Assembly: GCF_000350225.1 (NCBI RefSeq)
Contig: NW_005179265.1
Span: forward strand, 307,917-371,916
Length of the DNA: 64,000 bases
From: Chondrus crispus
Lineage: Eukaryota; Rhodophyta; Florideophyceae; Gigartinales; Gigartinaceae
Reading direction: 5' to 3'
Shown here piece after piece: positions 11,103 through 20,989 of this stretch. The stretch's first letter is position 1. Each line of letters starts with the position of its first letter. A program made the position numbers and the translations under genes. The notes under the pieces were generated by a model. It made no database searches. It was not told the origin of the DNA and worked only from the letters and a program-made list of their open reading frames with translations.

Positions 11103-14100
11103 CTAATAAAACTGGATCCGCTTCCCCTTGTCGAACATACAAGGGTCCAGCACTCCGTTCAGCATGACTTCATTGAGCTTCTTGAACATTTCTACGTTCC
11201 TCTTTGTCAGTGCGCCCGCAAGGTTCAGCTTTCCTGCGATCCACTGCATCGTAGCGATCTCTCCATTCTCAAAGGAGTCTCGCATTCGTGCAACTGTGGA
11301 TCGAAGACGGTAGTCCGTACCTTCGTGCAGCGTTGTGACTGTTGAATACAAGCCGTGCGAGTCAACTGTGAGGGCAAATGGTAGTGGCACCTCCGATCCA
11401 TAGACCTGTTTGAGGCTTTCCGCCATCAGTGATCCGCGGTCCGTCGACGTCGCTGCGGCGAGGATCTCAGCGCCAATTGATGAAAAAGCAAACCGAGACT
11501 GCTTGCAGCTGTGCCAATCGAGAACATGGTACACACCACCTGCACCCCCCGCAGGCAGGTATATCCCGGAGAGGTATCCGGTCTGGCCGTATGAAGTAGA
11601 ACCTTGGCTCACATTTGAGAAGCATAGATACAATGGGTCGTTGTCGAGCTTCGGGGGAGAACAGTACTTGAGCTGGGGAGTTAAGCCCGTTAGCTCCTTA
11701 AGCACCTTGCTGCCGGCGATCAAGTCAGAGACCGTTAGGTTGCCTACAGCTTGCTGAAGATAGCTGGCCGCGAAAGAAGCCTGCGGGAGGACACCATGGC
11801 CAAGAAAGTTCAGTGATCCAGCCAATCCGAGGTACCATGTGAGTTCTTCGGGGGTGGCTTTTGGTGGAACTGCTTTTTCCGTTCTCGGGACAGCGTTAAA
11901 AACTTGATCTTCTCCATGTACTCCTTCATATCAACTTGTACCGTCCCATCGTTACTCTGGGAGATGTGGAGACGGTTGAAAATTAGTGGGCGGCCAGCGA
12001 CGAACCAGCCGACTTCAAAACGCTTCGCCAGTGCTTTGTGGAAATCATCGACTTCTCGTCGTGAGCCGACGACTAAGAAATCGTCCACGACCTTTCAAAT
12101 AGCTATTGAAATAGTACCTCCCTCGCCGAACTTCAAGAAGAGTTGCGGCATGCCTGGGATTGGTATAATGCCTTGCCCAGACATCCCATCTTTCAATGGT
12201 CAGCTGCCAAATTCTTCCATACTCTACGATTCCGTAAGCAGGCTTCAGAAGTCGCCACAGAATGCCGCGGGCCGCCCAACCTTTTGGCGGGCGAACATAG
12301 ATGTCTCTCGAAAGGTATCCTCCTTGGAAGTATGCCCCCTTAATGTCGATGGTGCCTATGATCATGTTCAAGACAGAAGCAATGGACAGACCAGTCTGAT
12401 CACAGGGAATTGTGCAGTTGCGGAGTCCTTGCGAACGTTGTCCTTATCTTTGTCGCGATTCCCGTGAGGCACCATCCGACACTTCAGCCGGAGTTTGTCT
12501 TCTTCCCCATCGGTCTTGACTTGGAGGAAATGGTGCGAAGATATTATGTTGGCGCCTCTGGGGACTGAAAGCAGTCTGACTTCTTCAAAGGCTCCATCGT
12601 AGTTCTTCTTCTCAGCAGCTATAGCTTTGTCAAGCAGCCACCGAGGGACAAACTGCAGCTGGAATTCCGAAGCAGTCTTGTCTGCAACGACCGACTTGAC
12701 TTGACGCAGAACGTCCTGCTCCACGGATTGATGTTCAAACGGCAGCCCTGGGGGCGGAGTTACTCGCACTTCACCTATGTCTTTCTCAGGGCGAGGTGGG
12801 TCAGACGGTTGGTTGAGTGTTCGCTGCTGCTTCCTCGGGACGGATGAAGCGCCATTTTCTCGTAGGGGCTTCACTAAGCTAGCTCTACCTGGAGACGTCC
12901 TGGTATTCGCCAAGAAAGCAGTCTCTTCTCGGAAGTAGCTTGCAACGTCTCCATTAGCAGGTGCTCTTGAGTCCGGTTTGTCGCCTCTGTACCCAAGAAT
13001 GTCCTTTTGGTGCGGAAGTTGGTCTTCATTTTCATCTTCCCATGGGAAGCATGCAGGAAGACCATCATCAGGCGGCAAGGCTTTGGGGAGAGACTGAGAG
13101 ATGTTTGTATCCTGTTGGGAGTTCGCAATCGCTGCGTTGTCCGTATCGACAACAGAATACGATCGCCGAAAAACGTAACCAATCTGGTCTAGATCCAGCA
13201 GCAAGGGTGACCTTGGGGCTATACGAACATCCTCATACGCAGCGCGTATGGGCATACCACATTGTTCCGGGTTGTTCGATATGACGACCATGTGTGCCTC
13301 CACGTTACGCAAGTAGCCAGTTTCCCATTTGCCAAACTTGACATTGCGCTTAAAGTAGTAGACGAGAACATGACGTCGAAGGTCTGTGGGGTCGACAGAA
13401 TTTGGTGATCGGCCCTTGTCCAGCATGAAGAGAGCCCGGCGGGCAAGTTGCTCTTCGTGGGCAGCGATGATTTCTTCTGACACAACGCTTTTCGGCAGTC
13501 CAGCGATTGAAGGAGTATATCCTCTGGCAAGTTCAAAGCTGCTCATTCTCTTGCTACTGTACAGAACGTTGCTGATGTATGTTGCACGAGAAAGGACATC
13601 AGACTTCTCGACTTCCATGTCACGTACCTGGATGAAGAACTGCGCATCTTTGGTCATTCGTTGAGCAATCAACCGGACCACCGCGTTCTTACTCTCCACC
13701 ACTCCAAGCTGATTGTGTCTTCGGGCAGGACGTGGCTGAAACTTGGCACTTACGTACTGCAAGCAGCTCTTAAACACGGAGGTGTTGAACTCAGGATCGG
13801 ATGATACAACAGCTGGAGGACCGTGTACATTACACCACTGGTTGTCGAGGGCACGGGATGCTTCTTCCATCTCTCTTGAAGACATAAGAGAGGTAACCGA
13901 AAGACCGGTGTGGACATCGACGATATGGAGGATGGGGTGATTGCCGAGCTCTGTGATATACATGTAGTCTAGTTGAACGTGATCGTTGAAGGATGTGAGG
14001 AGCTTTCCGAAGGAGACCTTTCGTGAGTTAGAAGGTCGTCCGGTGCTCTTACAGGATGTACATTTCAATGCAACTGTTCTGAGGGCTTGTCTAAGCACAG

Positions 14101-14415
14101 GGGAGAGAATGGATCCTCATTTACACAGCTCGAGCATATCCTCAAGGCGCAAGTGGGAAGAGCCGTGGAGCTTGAGTGCAAACCTTTTTGCCACCTTCCC
14201 GTCCATATACTTTCTTCTTCCAAATGGTTGAGAACTTTGTCTTGACATGAGGGAGCGGAAAGATGCGAAGTACGTTTCGAAAGACGAAGTCTTCGAAGGG
14301 ACCACGAACAAGTACGTCCTCTTAGCATCCTTATCAGCTGGAGATATTTGTTCACTGTACGTCTGAAGTATGACCTCTTTCTGAGAGAGGCCGCATGCTC
14401 CAGCTGGGATGACAA
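11103..14415 (-). pseudogene. Copia integrase, reverse transcriptase and RNase H
   Basis: On the minus strand: an HHCC zinc region (LHGSSH then CTSC, about 14200-14060); the integrase core with Asp in QLDYMYI, Asp in SSDPEF and Glu in LGVVESKN; a Ser/Pro-rich linker; RT in two or three frames with a GTIDIKGAYFQG motif and the VVDDFLVVG active site (about 12070); then RNase H (11825-11103). The usual FSDAS Asp of RNase H reads FSNVSQGSTSYGQTGY, that is Asn for Asp. Frame changes near 14100, 12370, 12060 and 11820 break it. The integrase-before-RT order defines copia. Confidence 0.85.
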
Positions 14416-14422
14416 GAGCGTT

Positions 14423-15057
14423 CTACGGTCCTAGCAGTCTTGACTTGTGGAGTATCTCGTTGCCGAGAAGAAGGAAGCCGAATCCCTTGGTAACATAGAA
14501 CGGGATCTTGATCGTTGTTCCGTGCATGTCGGTAACGGCCATGTCCAATATGGCAACGACAAGTTCGGCTTCGCTGCACTCCATTCCATAACCATGGTAG
14601 AACGGTTGGCAGTCAAGAGGACGAATTGATAGCTTGATTCCCATTTTTACGCAAAGTGTGGCTGCGGATTGGATGCCACAGACGCTTCGCGGGCAGCCAA
14701 CGTCTAGATTTGGATTGGGGTCCTCACGCGGGGAAAAGACGTCGGCCTTGGCTCCTCGCCTGAAGATGAGACTGAGTTGTCCCTGCGTCCCAGACAGGAG
14801 CCTGAACGAAAAAACCCTGGGGACGGGTGCCCGTTGCTGGTGTCCCTGAAAAGGTTGTTTCCTGGCGTTCTTCGTCTCTTTGCGTGATGGTCAGACGTTG
14901 CGCAGCGCAGGTTCCCGCAGAGGTGCCCGTGTTCACCGCAGTCCGCGCAGGTGGTCCTATAGGCGCTAGTACCTGATTCGTCGTGGGGGCGCTTGCGCCT
15001 TGCTCTGGGCGGCTTCTGAATTCGTCCACGGCTTCCCATACGTCTAGCATCATTCAA
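14423..15057 (-). pseudogene. Copia nucleocapsid zinc knuckle and protease
   Basis: 15057-14704 encodes a basic stretch with a zinc-knuckle-like CADCGEHGHLCGNLRC. Overlapping frames continue to the protease: LDVGCPRSVCG (about 14710-14680) in place of the D-S/T-G triad, and LLLGNEIL near 14470, the flap-to-helix segment normal for this family. It is in a different frame from gag, so either frameshifting or mutation separates them. Confidence 0.65.
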
Positions 15058-16085
15058 ACGACGTAATGGGATCCTCCTACAGAGACTTTATGCCCTACTG
15101 CGAGAACTGCTTTTCGAACGTTGCCCTGAACCAGGCTCTCAACGTCCCTCATGCTCATCGAAGATCCTGGGCTTGACGTGAGCGTCAAATTTCCGGGAAC
15201 GGAAACCGCGTCATCCAAGTGGAGCATGAATGGCTTCTTCTTGGATAAGATGATACTGGATACGGAATCTTCCGCTACTTCTTCTTCCTGCGGGGAGGTT
15301 GAGAGCTTATGAAACGCATCCTGACTTTTCTTCCCTGTCCCTCTTGCTCGAGAGAGGTACTTAATTAGTGCCTTTCGTAGTCCCTTTTCATCGTCCTTTC
15401 GGAAGTACAGTGGTCCTTGGAGATATTCTGCATTTGCAAGAACTAGCTTGAATTCTTCCAGGGCCTTGGTGGAAAATGACTTCCTTGTGGGAGGATTCAT
15501 CTCAACTGCACGTGCCTCAGCCAGAGAAATCAGCTGTAGCTTGGCATTGGTGAGAGTCCCTTCTTCTAAGTTGGCGTTGTTAAGCAGTGTGATTGCAGGG
15601 ACTTCACCGATCTGGGAGGACGTAGAGGCGTTGGAGTGCATAACATGCTCGGCAGCTAATCTTCGAAATCTGGAGACGAAAACAGAGAGATCCTCATTCT
15701 TTCTTCGACGGCAGGTCGATACCTTATGAAAAGAATTGATAAGGCGTGAGACCATAGCAATCGGAGGGTCGATGGCGATGAGATTGACTATATCTCGAAC
15801 CGCTGCCACTTGATCGTCTCGTTTGAAATCTATGGTTCTTGCCGTCTGTGCCTCATCGACGATTGATTGCTGGGCACTGGGCAAGCCACGCTCATATAGC
15901 CGGCACCCAAGGGTCGCATAGACCGTGGAGTAGGCACGGTCCGTGCCGCGCTCGGCAGCGGACTTAATAAGGTCGACCCAGCGAGCGCCTTTAAGCCGCC
16001 ATTCTTGTAGATCTCCTTCTGGGTAAAAGTAGGGAGGACCTAAACGACTCTCGCAATCGCGAGCCAAGCCACTCCCTGGGCCCAT
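15054..16085 (-). CDS. Copia gag
   Basis: 343 residues from an ATG at 16085 that lies inside the primer-binding site (codons Met-Gly-Pro-Gly). The frame stays open upstream through the LTR, so the true start is uncertain. The central part (PEGDLQEWRLKGARWVDLI and VFVSRFRRLAAEHV) has the helical, Trp-containing look of copia Gag. It would form the particle shell. It ends with TGA beside ATG ATG at 15053, where the zinc-knuckle frame takes over. Confidence 0.65.
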   Translation of the reverse strand: MGPGSGLARDCESRLGPPYFYPEGDLQEWRLKGARWVDLIKSAAERGTDRAYSTVYATLGCRLYERGLPSAQQSIVDEAQTARTIDFKRDDQVAAVRDIVNLIAIDPPIAMVSRLINSFHKVSTCRRRKNEDLSVFVSRFRRLAAEHVMHSNASTSSQIGEVPAITLLNNANLEEGTLTNAKLQLISLAEARAVEMNPPTRKSFSTKALEEFKLVLANAEYLQGPLYFRKDDEKGLRKALIKYLSRARGTGKKSQDAFHKLSTSPQEEEVAEDSVSSIILSKKKPFMLHLDDAVSVPGNLTLTSSPGSSMSMRDVESLVQGNVRKAVLAVGHKVSVGGSHYVV

Positions 16086-16088
16086 AAC
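16075..16088 (-). other. Copia primer-binding site (half-tRNA type)
   Basis: On the element strand GTTATGGGCCCAGG directly follows the 5' LTR end (16089). It is complementary to the anticodon stem-loop of initiator tRNA-Met (CCTGGGCCCATAAC), not to a tRNA 3' end. This is the half-tRNA priming known for Drosophila copia. Confidence 0.75.
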
Positions 16089-16601
16089 TGCGATAGGAAT
16101 GTTAGTCGCGAGAGGATGTTGGCGCTCAGTTTCCCTGATCGCGCGCAGTGGAGGGAGCGGAGCGGAGGTGATCGAGCGAGGCAAAGTTGCAGGGTACAAA
16201 GCCACCGGAGGTCCCTGTGTTTTTTCTTCCCTCCGGATTTCTACCCTCTTTAATTTCCCCTTGTATAAGGGTCGTTCCAAACAAGAAATGGGAAAATATG
16301 GCATGCAAAATATGAGCCGTTCCAAGATGTGATTGGCCATATCTTGCAGCACGTTGCTTCTCCAGAAGGTACTTGCGGGTCCGTTCTCTGCAAGTCCCGA
16401 ACGAGACGTTTTCACTCTTTGGCACGAAACAGGGAGAAGTTGCAGATGCCATTTTCATACCTGCGTACCTTCCGCAATCTGTACCACTGCAGCACCCCCC
16501 AGACCCCAACTACATCCGCCATTCCTTCTCGACAGCAACTTGCGCTTTTCCCTCACTTCCCATACTCAAAGACCACACATCATCCCCGTGCTATCGTGAA
16601 G

Positions 16602-17980
16602 ATGTCGGGAGACCACACTCCTCACTCAAGCCCAGTTCTTCGTCAGATGGACGACAAAGAGCACAATCCCCACCAAAATCCCCCCCAAAGTCTTCCCCCA
16701 GTTACGTATGCCATACGGGGATATGCCATGCGGGGATGGTATTTCCGCTCCATATCCATTGAATATGGAGCGGAAATANNNNNNNNNNNNNNNNNNNNNN
16801 NNNNNNNNNNNNNNNNNNNNNNNNNNNNNNNNNNNNNNNNNNNNNNNNNNNNNNNNNNNNNNNNNNNNNNNNNNNNNNNNNNNNNNNNNNNNNNNNNNNN
16901 NNNNNNNNNNNNNNNNNNNNNNNNNNACAAAGACAATCCGTGCGAAATGTTGATACTGCAATACCCTCAACCCTGCCCAACGACACGAGAGGTCATTTGT
17001 CAACGCGAAAGGAGCCACTGCCGACAGCGTGCTCCCAGGCGGCTCTTTCAGCTGCCTGTAGACGTCTAGGAATGTCAGGTTCAGGGGCTAAGAGTACTTT
17101 GATTTCTAGATTGTCAAAGAAGAGAGTTACTTCATTCGGAAATATTGTTGAGCTGAAGCAGCTGTTTGAGGAGCTCGGTCCTGATGTTTTAGAAGAAAAT
17201 GGGAGAAGTCCTGCTGCAAACTGGACAAAAGAGGAAAGTGCGCGCCTTTGCCATGCAATTGCAGATTCGCGAAACACAACTCTGGTTGCACAAATGTACC
17301 AGCGAATCTCGACCAGGGCAGAGTTAGACCGGCAGCGCCATGATCCATTTGCCAATGAATTCAGATTGTCGTTTAACGACGCGGACTTCATCCCAGAGCC
17401 ACCAGAATCACATGACGGTGTAACTTTAGACGTGCTTTTAGGAATAGATCCTTCCATCTGGCGCAATGTCCGCGATGGTCAGACATTGAAACAGAAGTGG
17501 ACGAAACTGCGTTCTGCGTACAGTGTAGCCAGCAAACATATTGAAGCCTCTGGACAAGACGACAGTTAAACCTTTCCGTCTTTCTCGCAAGGAGACGACG
17601 TTCTATGCTACGTGCACTGTGTATTTCATGATCACCCAAGTTTGGACGCTGTACTCAGAACTATTCCGCTGAGTTCTCAAATTGAGTCCGGAATTGTCCG
17701 CGAAAAAGCCGCAAGCAGTGAACAACGCGTAACCCAATCAGGAAGGAAACCGCGCCGTGATGACACTAGTGATGCTCTTGCGGCTGCTATCACGTCACTG
17801 GCAAGTTCTAGGGATGCTGACCGCCCTATTATTATACCGGAGGGTGGCGCAAATGCTGTATGTATAGACAACCGAATTGTTGAATTGGACCGTTCAATGA
17901 AAATTGCCGACACTGTTTCATCGTTGATGGATCTAGAATCAAAAAGTTCTTTCCATGATACGGGGCCTGCAAAGCAATGA
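16602..17980 (+). pseudogene. Harbinger-1 ORF1, SAP plus Myb/SANT-like DNA-binding protein
   Basis: The segment 16940-17980 is one frame broken by a single TAA (17567-17569). Before it is a SAP motif (AACRRLGMSGSGAKSTLISRL, 16-20 residues of which are diagnostic) and a Trp-containing Myb/SANT-like region starting NWTKEESARLCHAIADS. After it is an acidic, Ser-rich tail. A likely start is ATG 16602, but the reading passes through a hairpin and the assembly gap (16779-16926), so continuity is not shown. In Harbinger elements ORF1 binds the transposon ends and imports the transposase to the nucleus. The nonsense codon suggests this copy is inactive unless read through or spliced. Confidence 0.65.
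16779..16926. other. Assembly gap (148 N)
   Basis: The gap follows a 39-bp hairpin, TATTTCCGCTCCATAT...ATATGGAGCGGAAATA (16740-16778). This fold-back may have caused the gap and probably marks a small insertion in Harbinger-1 ORF1. Confidence 0.95.
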
Positions 17981-18091
17981 TGATGAATGCTCCAAACGAT
18001 CCCTGGACAGTTATAACCGCCGTCTCAGACAGGTAGAATGCATGATCAATGACGCCATGTCGCAGAAACCATCTGCATCAATGTAGATTCT

Positions 18092-19339
18092 TTACGGTCT
18101 TCTGCGACCAAGAACATGGATTTGGTGCGTCATATGTTCCCTTAGAGCACTTGTGTCAAGATCACGGCGTCGTCTGTGCATTTGAACATCTAAATCGCAA
18201 TCGTCTTGAAGGTGCACCGTATAATCTGCAGGCTCGGAATGTCCATTGTTGTCGTTTCTAGATGGCGGCGGTACTGTAGCCCCTCCGCCGTTATCAATTA
18301 TGAAATTGTGCAGCTTGCAGCATGTCACAACTACTCGGGCGTTCTTTCTCAGAGAGCAGCGAAGAGGCCGCCAAAGTATCCCCCACCGCCCCACTAACAT
18401 TCCGAAGGCTTGTTCAATGAATATTCGCGCCGAGCTTTGCCAATAGTTAAAGCAATCCTGTGACACACTCATATTGCGGCCTGACCACGGGCAAAGGAGC
18501 CTTTCAGGACAGCTATAAGCGTCATCGGCTGCAATCCAATAACCTTCACTCAAAGACCCTTCTGATTGTGACAACAACCGCGATAACCCGCTCATTGCAT
18601 AAGCTGTAGAATCGTGAGAAGAGCCCGGTGTTATGCAAGAAACAAACGTAAATCTATAGTATGAGTCGCACATTCCTTGCATGTTGAGAGCAAAAAAACC
18701 TTTGCGATTGTAGTAGGTTGAAGAATTCGCAACCTCAGAAGCCGTCGGCTCGCAGATCTTTACTGCTAAACCATCAAGGGCACCACAGCATTTCGTGAGC
18801 GGACTGATTCCGCTTCTTGAAAATGACTGCGAAACTTGCCTGAGCCATGACTCAGACCTATGTGGAAATTCGATTGTCAGTTTCTCGCTCAATTTGTCCA
18901 CCGTTTCGTCAATATAATTGTATAGTGTAGATGTTGGTACGTTGTGCGCCAACGCAATATTGAGGTACGATCCGCCCGCCAGCCAACGGAGGGTGATAGA
19001 TAACTTGATCCAGGCAGTGTGTTTATGGCGATTTGCGATGTTACGCTGGTTAGAGCAGATTAGATCGGCGAGGCGTGCAAGTAAAGGGAAAGGCATCCTG
19101 TAGAAACGGCGAAAGAACTTTTCAGGCATGCCGGTTATCATTGACTGAAACGTCAAGATGGGTCGTTCGACATTGGGGGAATGTCTGCTGGAAAAGCAGC
19201 TGTTTTTCCTGCCGCAAAGTGCGGCAAGAATGACGATGCTGTCTATCTTTCTCTGCCGCTTTTGCTCCTTATCATAAACTGTATGATGCAGTGCAACCGC
19301 AAGAAGTCGCCGCCGTCTTGCAGAGTTTGCCGATCTCAT
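18092..19339 (-). CDS. Harbinger-1 transposase (DDE_Tnp_4/HARBI1 type)
   Basis: 415 residues, uninterrupted, starting at an ATG whose complement is at 19337-19339. Three acidic motifs are present: CCGALDGLAVKI (Asp), WIAADDAYSCPERL (Asp) and SARIFIEQAFGMLVGRWGI (Glu). An N-terminal helix-turn-helix region resembles the HARBI1 fold (GGSYLNIALAHNVPTSTLY). It would cut and paste Harbinger ends at TWA targets. The C terminus is basic and acidic low complexity. It converges on ORF1. Catalytic residues are intact although ORF1 has a stop codon. Confidence 0.88.
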   Translation of the reverse strand: MRSANSARRRRLLAVALHHTVYDKEQKRQRKIDSIVILAALCGRKNSCFSSRHSPNVERPILTFQSMITGMPEKFFRRFYRMPFPLLARLADLICSNQRNIANRHKHTAWIKLSITLRWLAGGSYLNIALAHNVPTSTLYNYIDETVDKLSEKLTIEFPHRSESWLRQVSQSFSRSGISPLTKCCGALDGLAVKICEPTASEVANSSTYYNRKGFFALNMQGMCDSYYRFTFVSCITPGSSHDSTAYAMSGLSRLLSQSEGSLSEGYWIAADDAYSCPERLLCPWSGRNMSVSQDCFNYWQSSARIFIEQAFGMLVGRWGILWRPLRCSLRKNARVVVTCCKLHNFIIDNGGGATVPPPSRNDNNGHSEPADYTVHLQDDCDLDVQMHRRRRDLDTSALREHMTHQIHVLGRRRP

Positions 19340-19507
19340 CGGGGGTTAACGTTAACAAGACTTTGAATGACGTGTGAGGCAGTGGAAAGGTGTTCAGGAC
19401 CAGACGCTTGCACGGCTCGGGAAGCATACGATCGCAGTTGAGCACCAGGACGCAGACCAGGCCTAGAGCGGAGGGGAGGCAGGTGCGCGGCTCGGAAACT
19501 GGACGAC

Positions 19508-20813
19508 TGTAGTGCACTAACATGCCTCCTTCAATAGCGAGGCACGCGCCAGTTATCCCACGTGTACACGTGTATGTCTCCATCAGGCACGGTCTGGTGT
19601 AAGCTCTGTCGAAGTACTGACAGCTCATCACCCACGTGTATTCGTGTATTATCACCACGTGTACTCATGTATGATCACCACGTGTACTGGGGTATCATAA
19701 CCCGATACCAGGAGTATTGCGTACAGTACAGCATATAAGCTGGTACGGCGGTATTATTACTTTATTTTAAGCTATTATTATTACGGCGTCTACGACTATA
19801 TAGTCGACGCTCCACCCTAAGAGCACCCCTACTGGTTTAGTTATATTTCGAGGTTAAATATGAGAAATTTAGCGTTTGGAGATAGCGATTCTAGGCGCAA
19901 CACTACCGGTTGAAGAGCAAATTCAAACGTGTTGTGCAGTGATTGGCTCTTTCGGCAGCCGTGGTCATCCAGTACAAGGGATGATAGTGGTGATGCTGTA
20001 CGCATATACTGTGGGAAACGTCCCCGGTTCCCATTTCCTCAAGCCCGACATGACAAAATCATGCCCTGGAGGAAGGGCACGGAAGAGAGGAGGACGAAAG
20101 GGAGAAGGGAAGGCGTCAGGAAGAATGCAGGAGAGTGGCAGTGGCGTGTAAATTCAGCTTAGGACGTGGGCGTTGGGGATGTTCACTATGCACAGAGAAC
20201 ATTGCTCGCGCCAAGTCAATAGAATTGGCGTGGGTTTTTGGAAAATTTTCCAAAGTGGCGCAATTCTACTCACATCTCTATTTGCGCAAATGAGTAAATC
20301 TGTCTTCATCCGGTCGGCTGCTTGGAGATAGATTTACTCAAAATGGATTTTTGGAGATACTCACTCTACTAGAGTTCCTCGTGACCAAATCTATCTCCAA
20401 AAATCAAAAATTTACTCATTTACTAAACCACTAGGGGTGCTCTAAGTCAACAGACACGAAGCCTTGGGGTTCTTTCTCATGTTTCTGGATTCTCGGTAGT
20501 AGCCCCGCGCCGGTCCTCGCACTCCCTGTGCGACACCACGCGAGCCCATCTATTCGCTTGAATCCCCACTCCTCTCTACTGCGCGCTGCTACCGAGGATA
20601 CTACCGCCCTACGCGCGTCCGTTGCCACTCCGCTCCCCTACTACGCTCGCTTCGCTCTGTGTTTGTCTGTTCCTACCCGTGTCTACCTACTGTGCACGCG
20701 CGCCCGAACCCCGGTGCCCGTTATCACCGGGTGGTCTCCCGTTTCCCACTTTCCCGCGTCCCGAACACGCGTGCTCTGCCTGAGGCTGCCACACGTGGCC
20801 TCAGTGCACGACA
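19508..20813 (+). repeat. Gypsy-1 5' LTR carrying a MITE
   Basis: 1306 bp. Subtracting the 622-bp MITE and one 3-bp TSD leaves 681 bp, exactly the length of the 3' LTR. It contains repeated CCACGTGTA motifs (about 19555-19690) and a TATA-like CATATAAG near 19730. Confidence 0.92.
19821..20442. mobile_element. Harbinger-type MITE
   Basis: 622 bp with terminal inverted repeats GAGCACCCCTASTGGTTTAG (one mismatch) and TAA flanking both ends (19818-19820, 20443-20445). The 3' LTR of the same gypsy element (near 30005) is the empty site. No coding capacity is seen. Subterminal TTTACTCA and TTGGAGATAGATTT motifs occur in both orientations. Its ends differ from those of Harbinger-1 and -2, so it belongs to a third family. 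Confidence 0.88.
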
Positions 20814-20989
20814 CCAAGTCGGCGGATGCAAGTTCACCTCCCAAGATGGAGAAGCGGTTACGAGTACTCGGCTGTAAACACACTGTCTCAGCCCAGGACA
20901 ATCCCGATCCCGAAGACTTCGGTACGCTGCACTGACCATGGCGGACGAACATCCAGCCGCTTGCACCGGATTTTCACGCCTCGGCGACA

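Noticed and set aside
16329-17069. Continuous frame through the N run
   Set aside because: Continuity rests on unknown bases; only the parts outside the gap were used.
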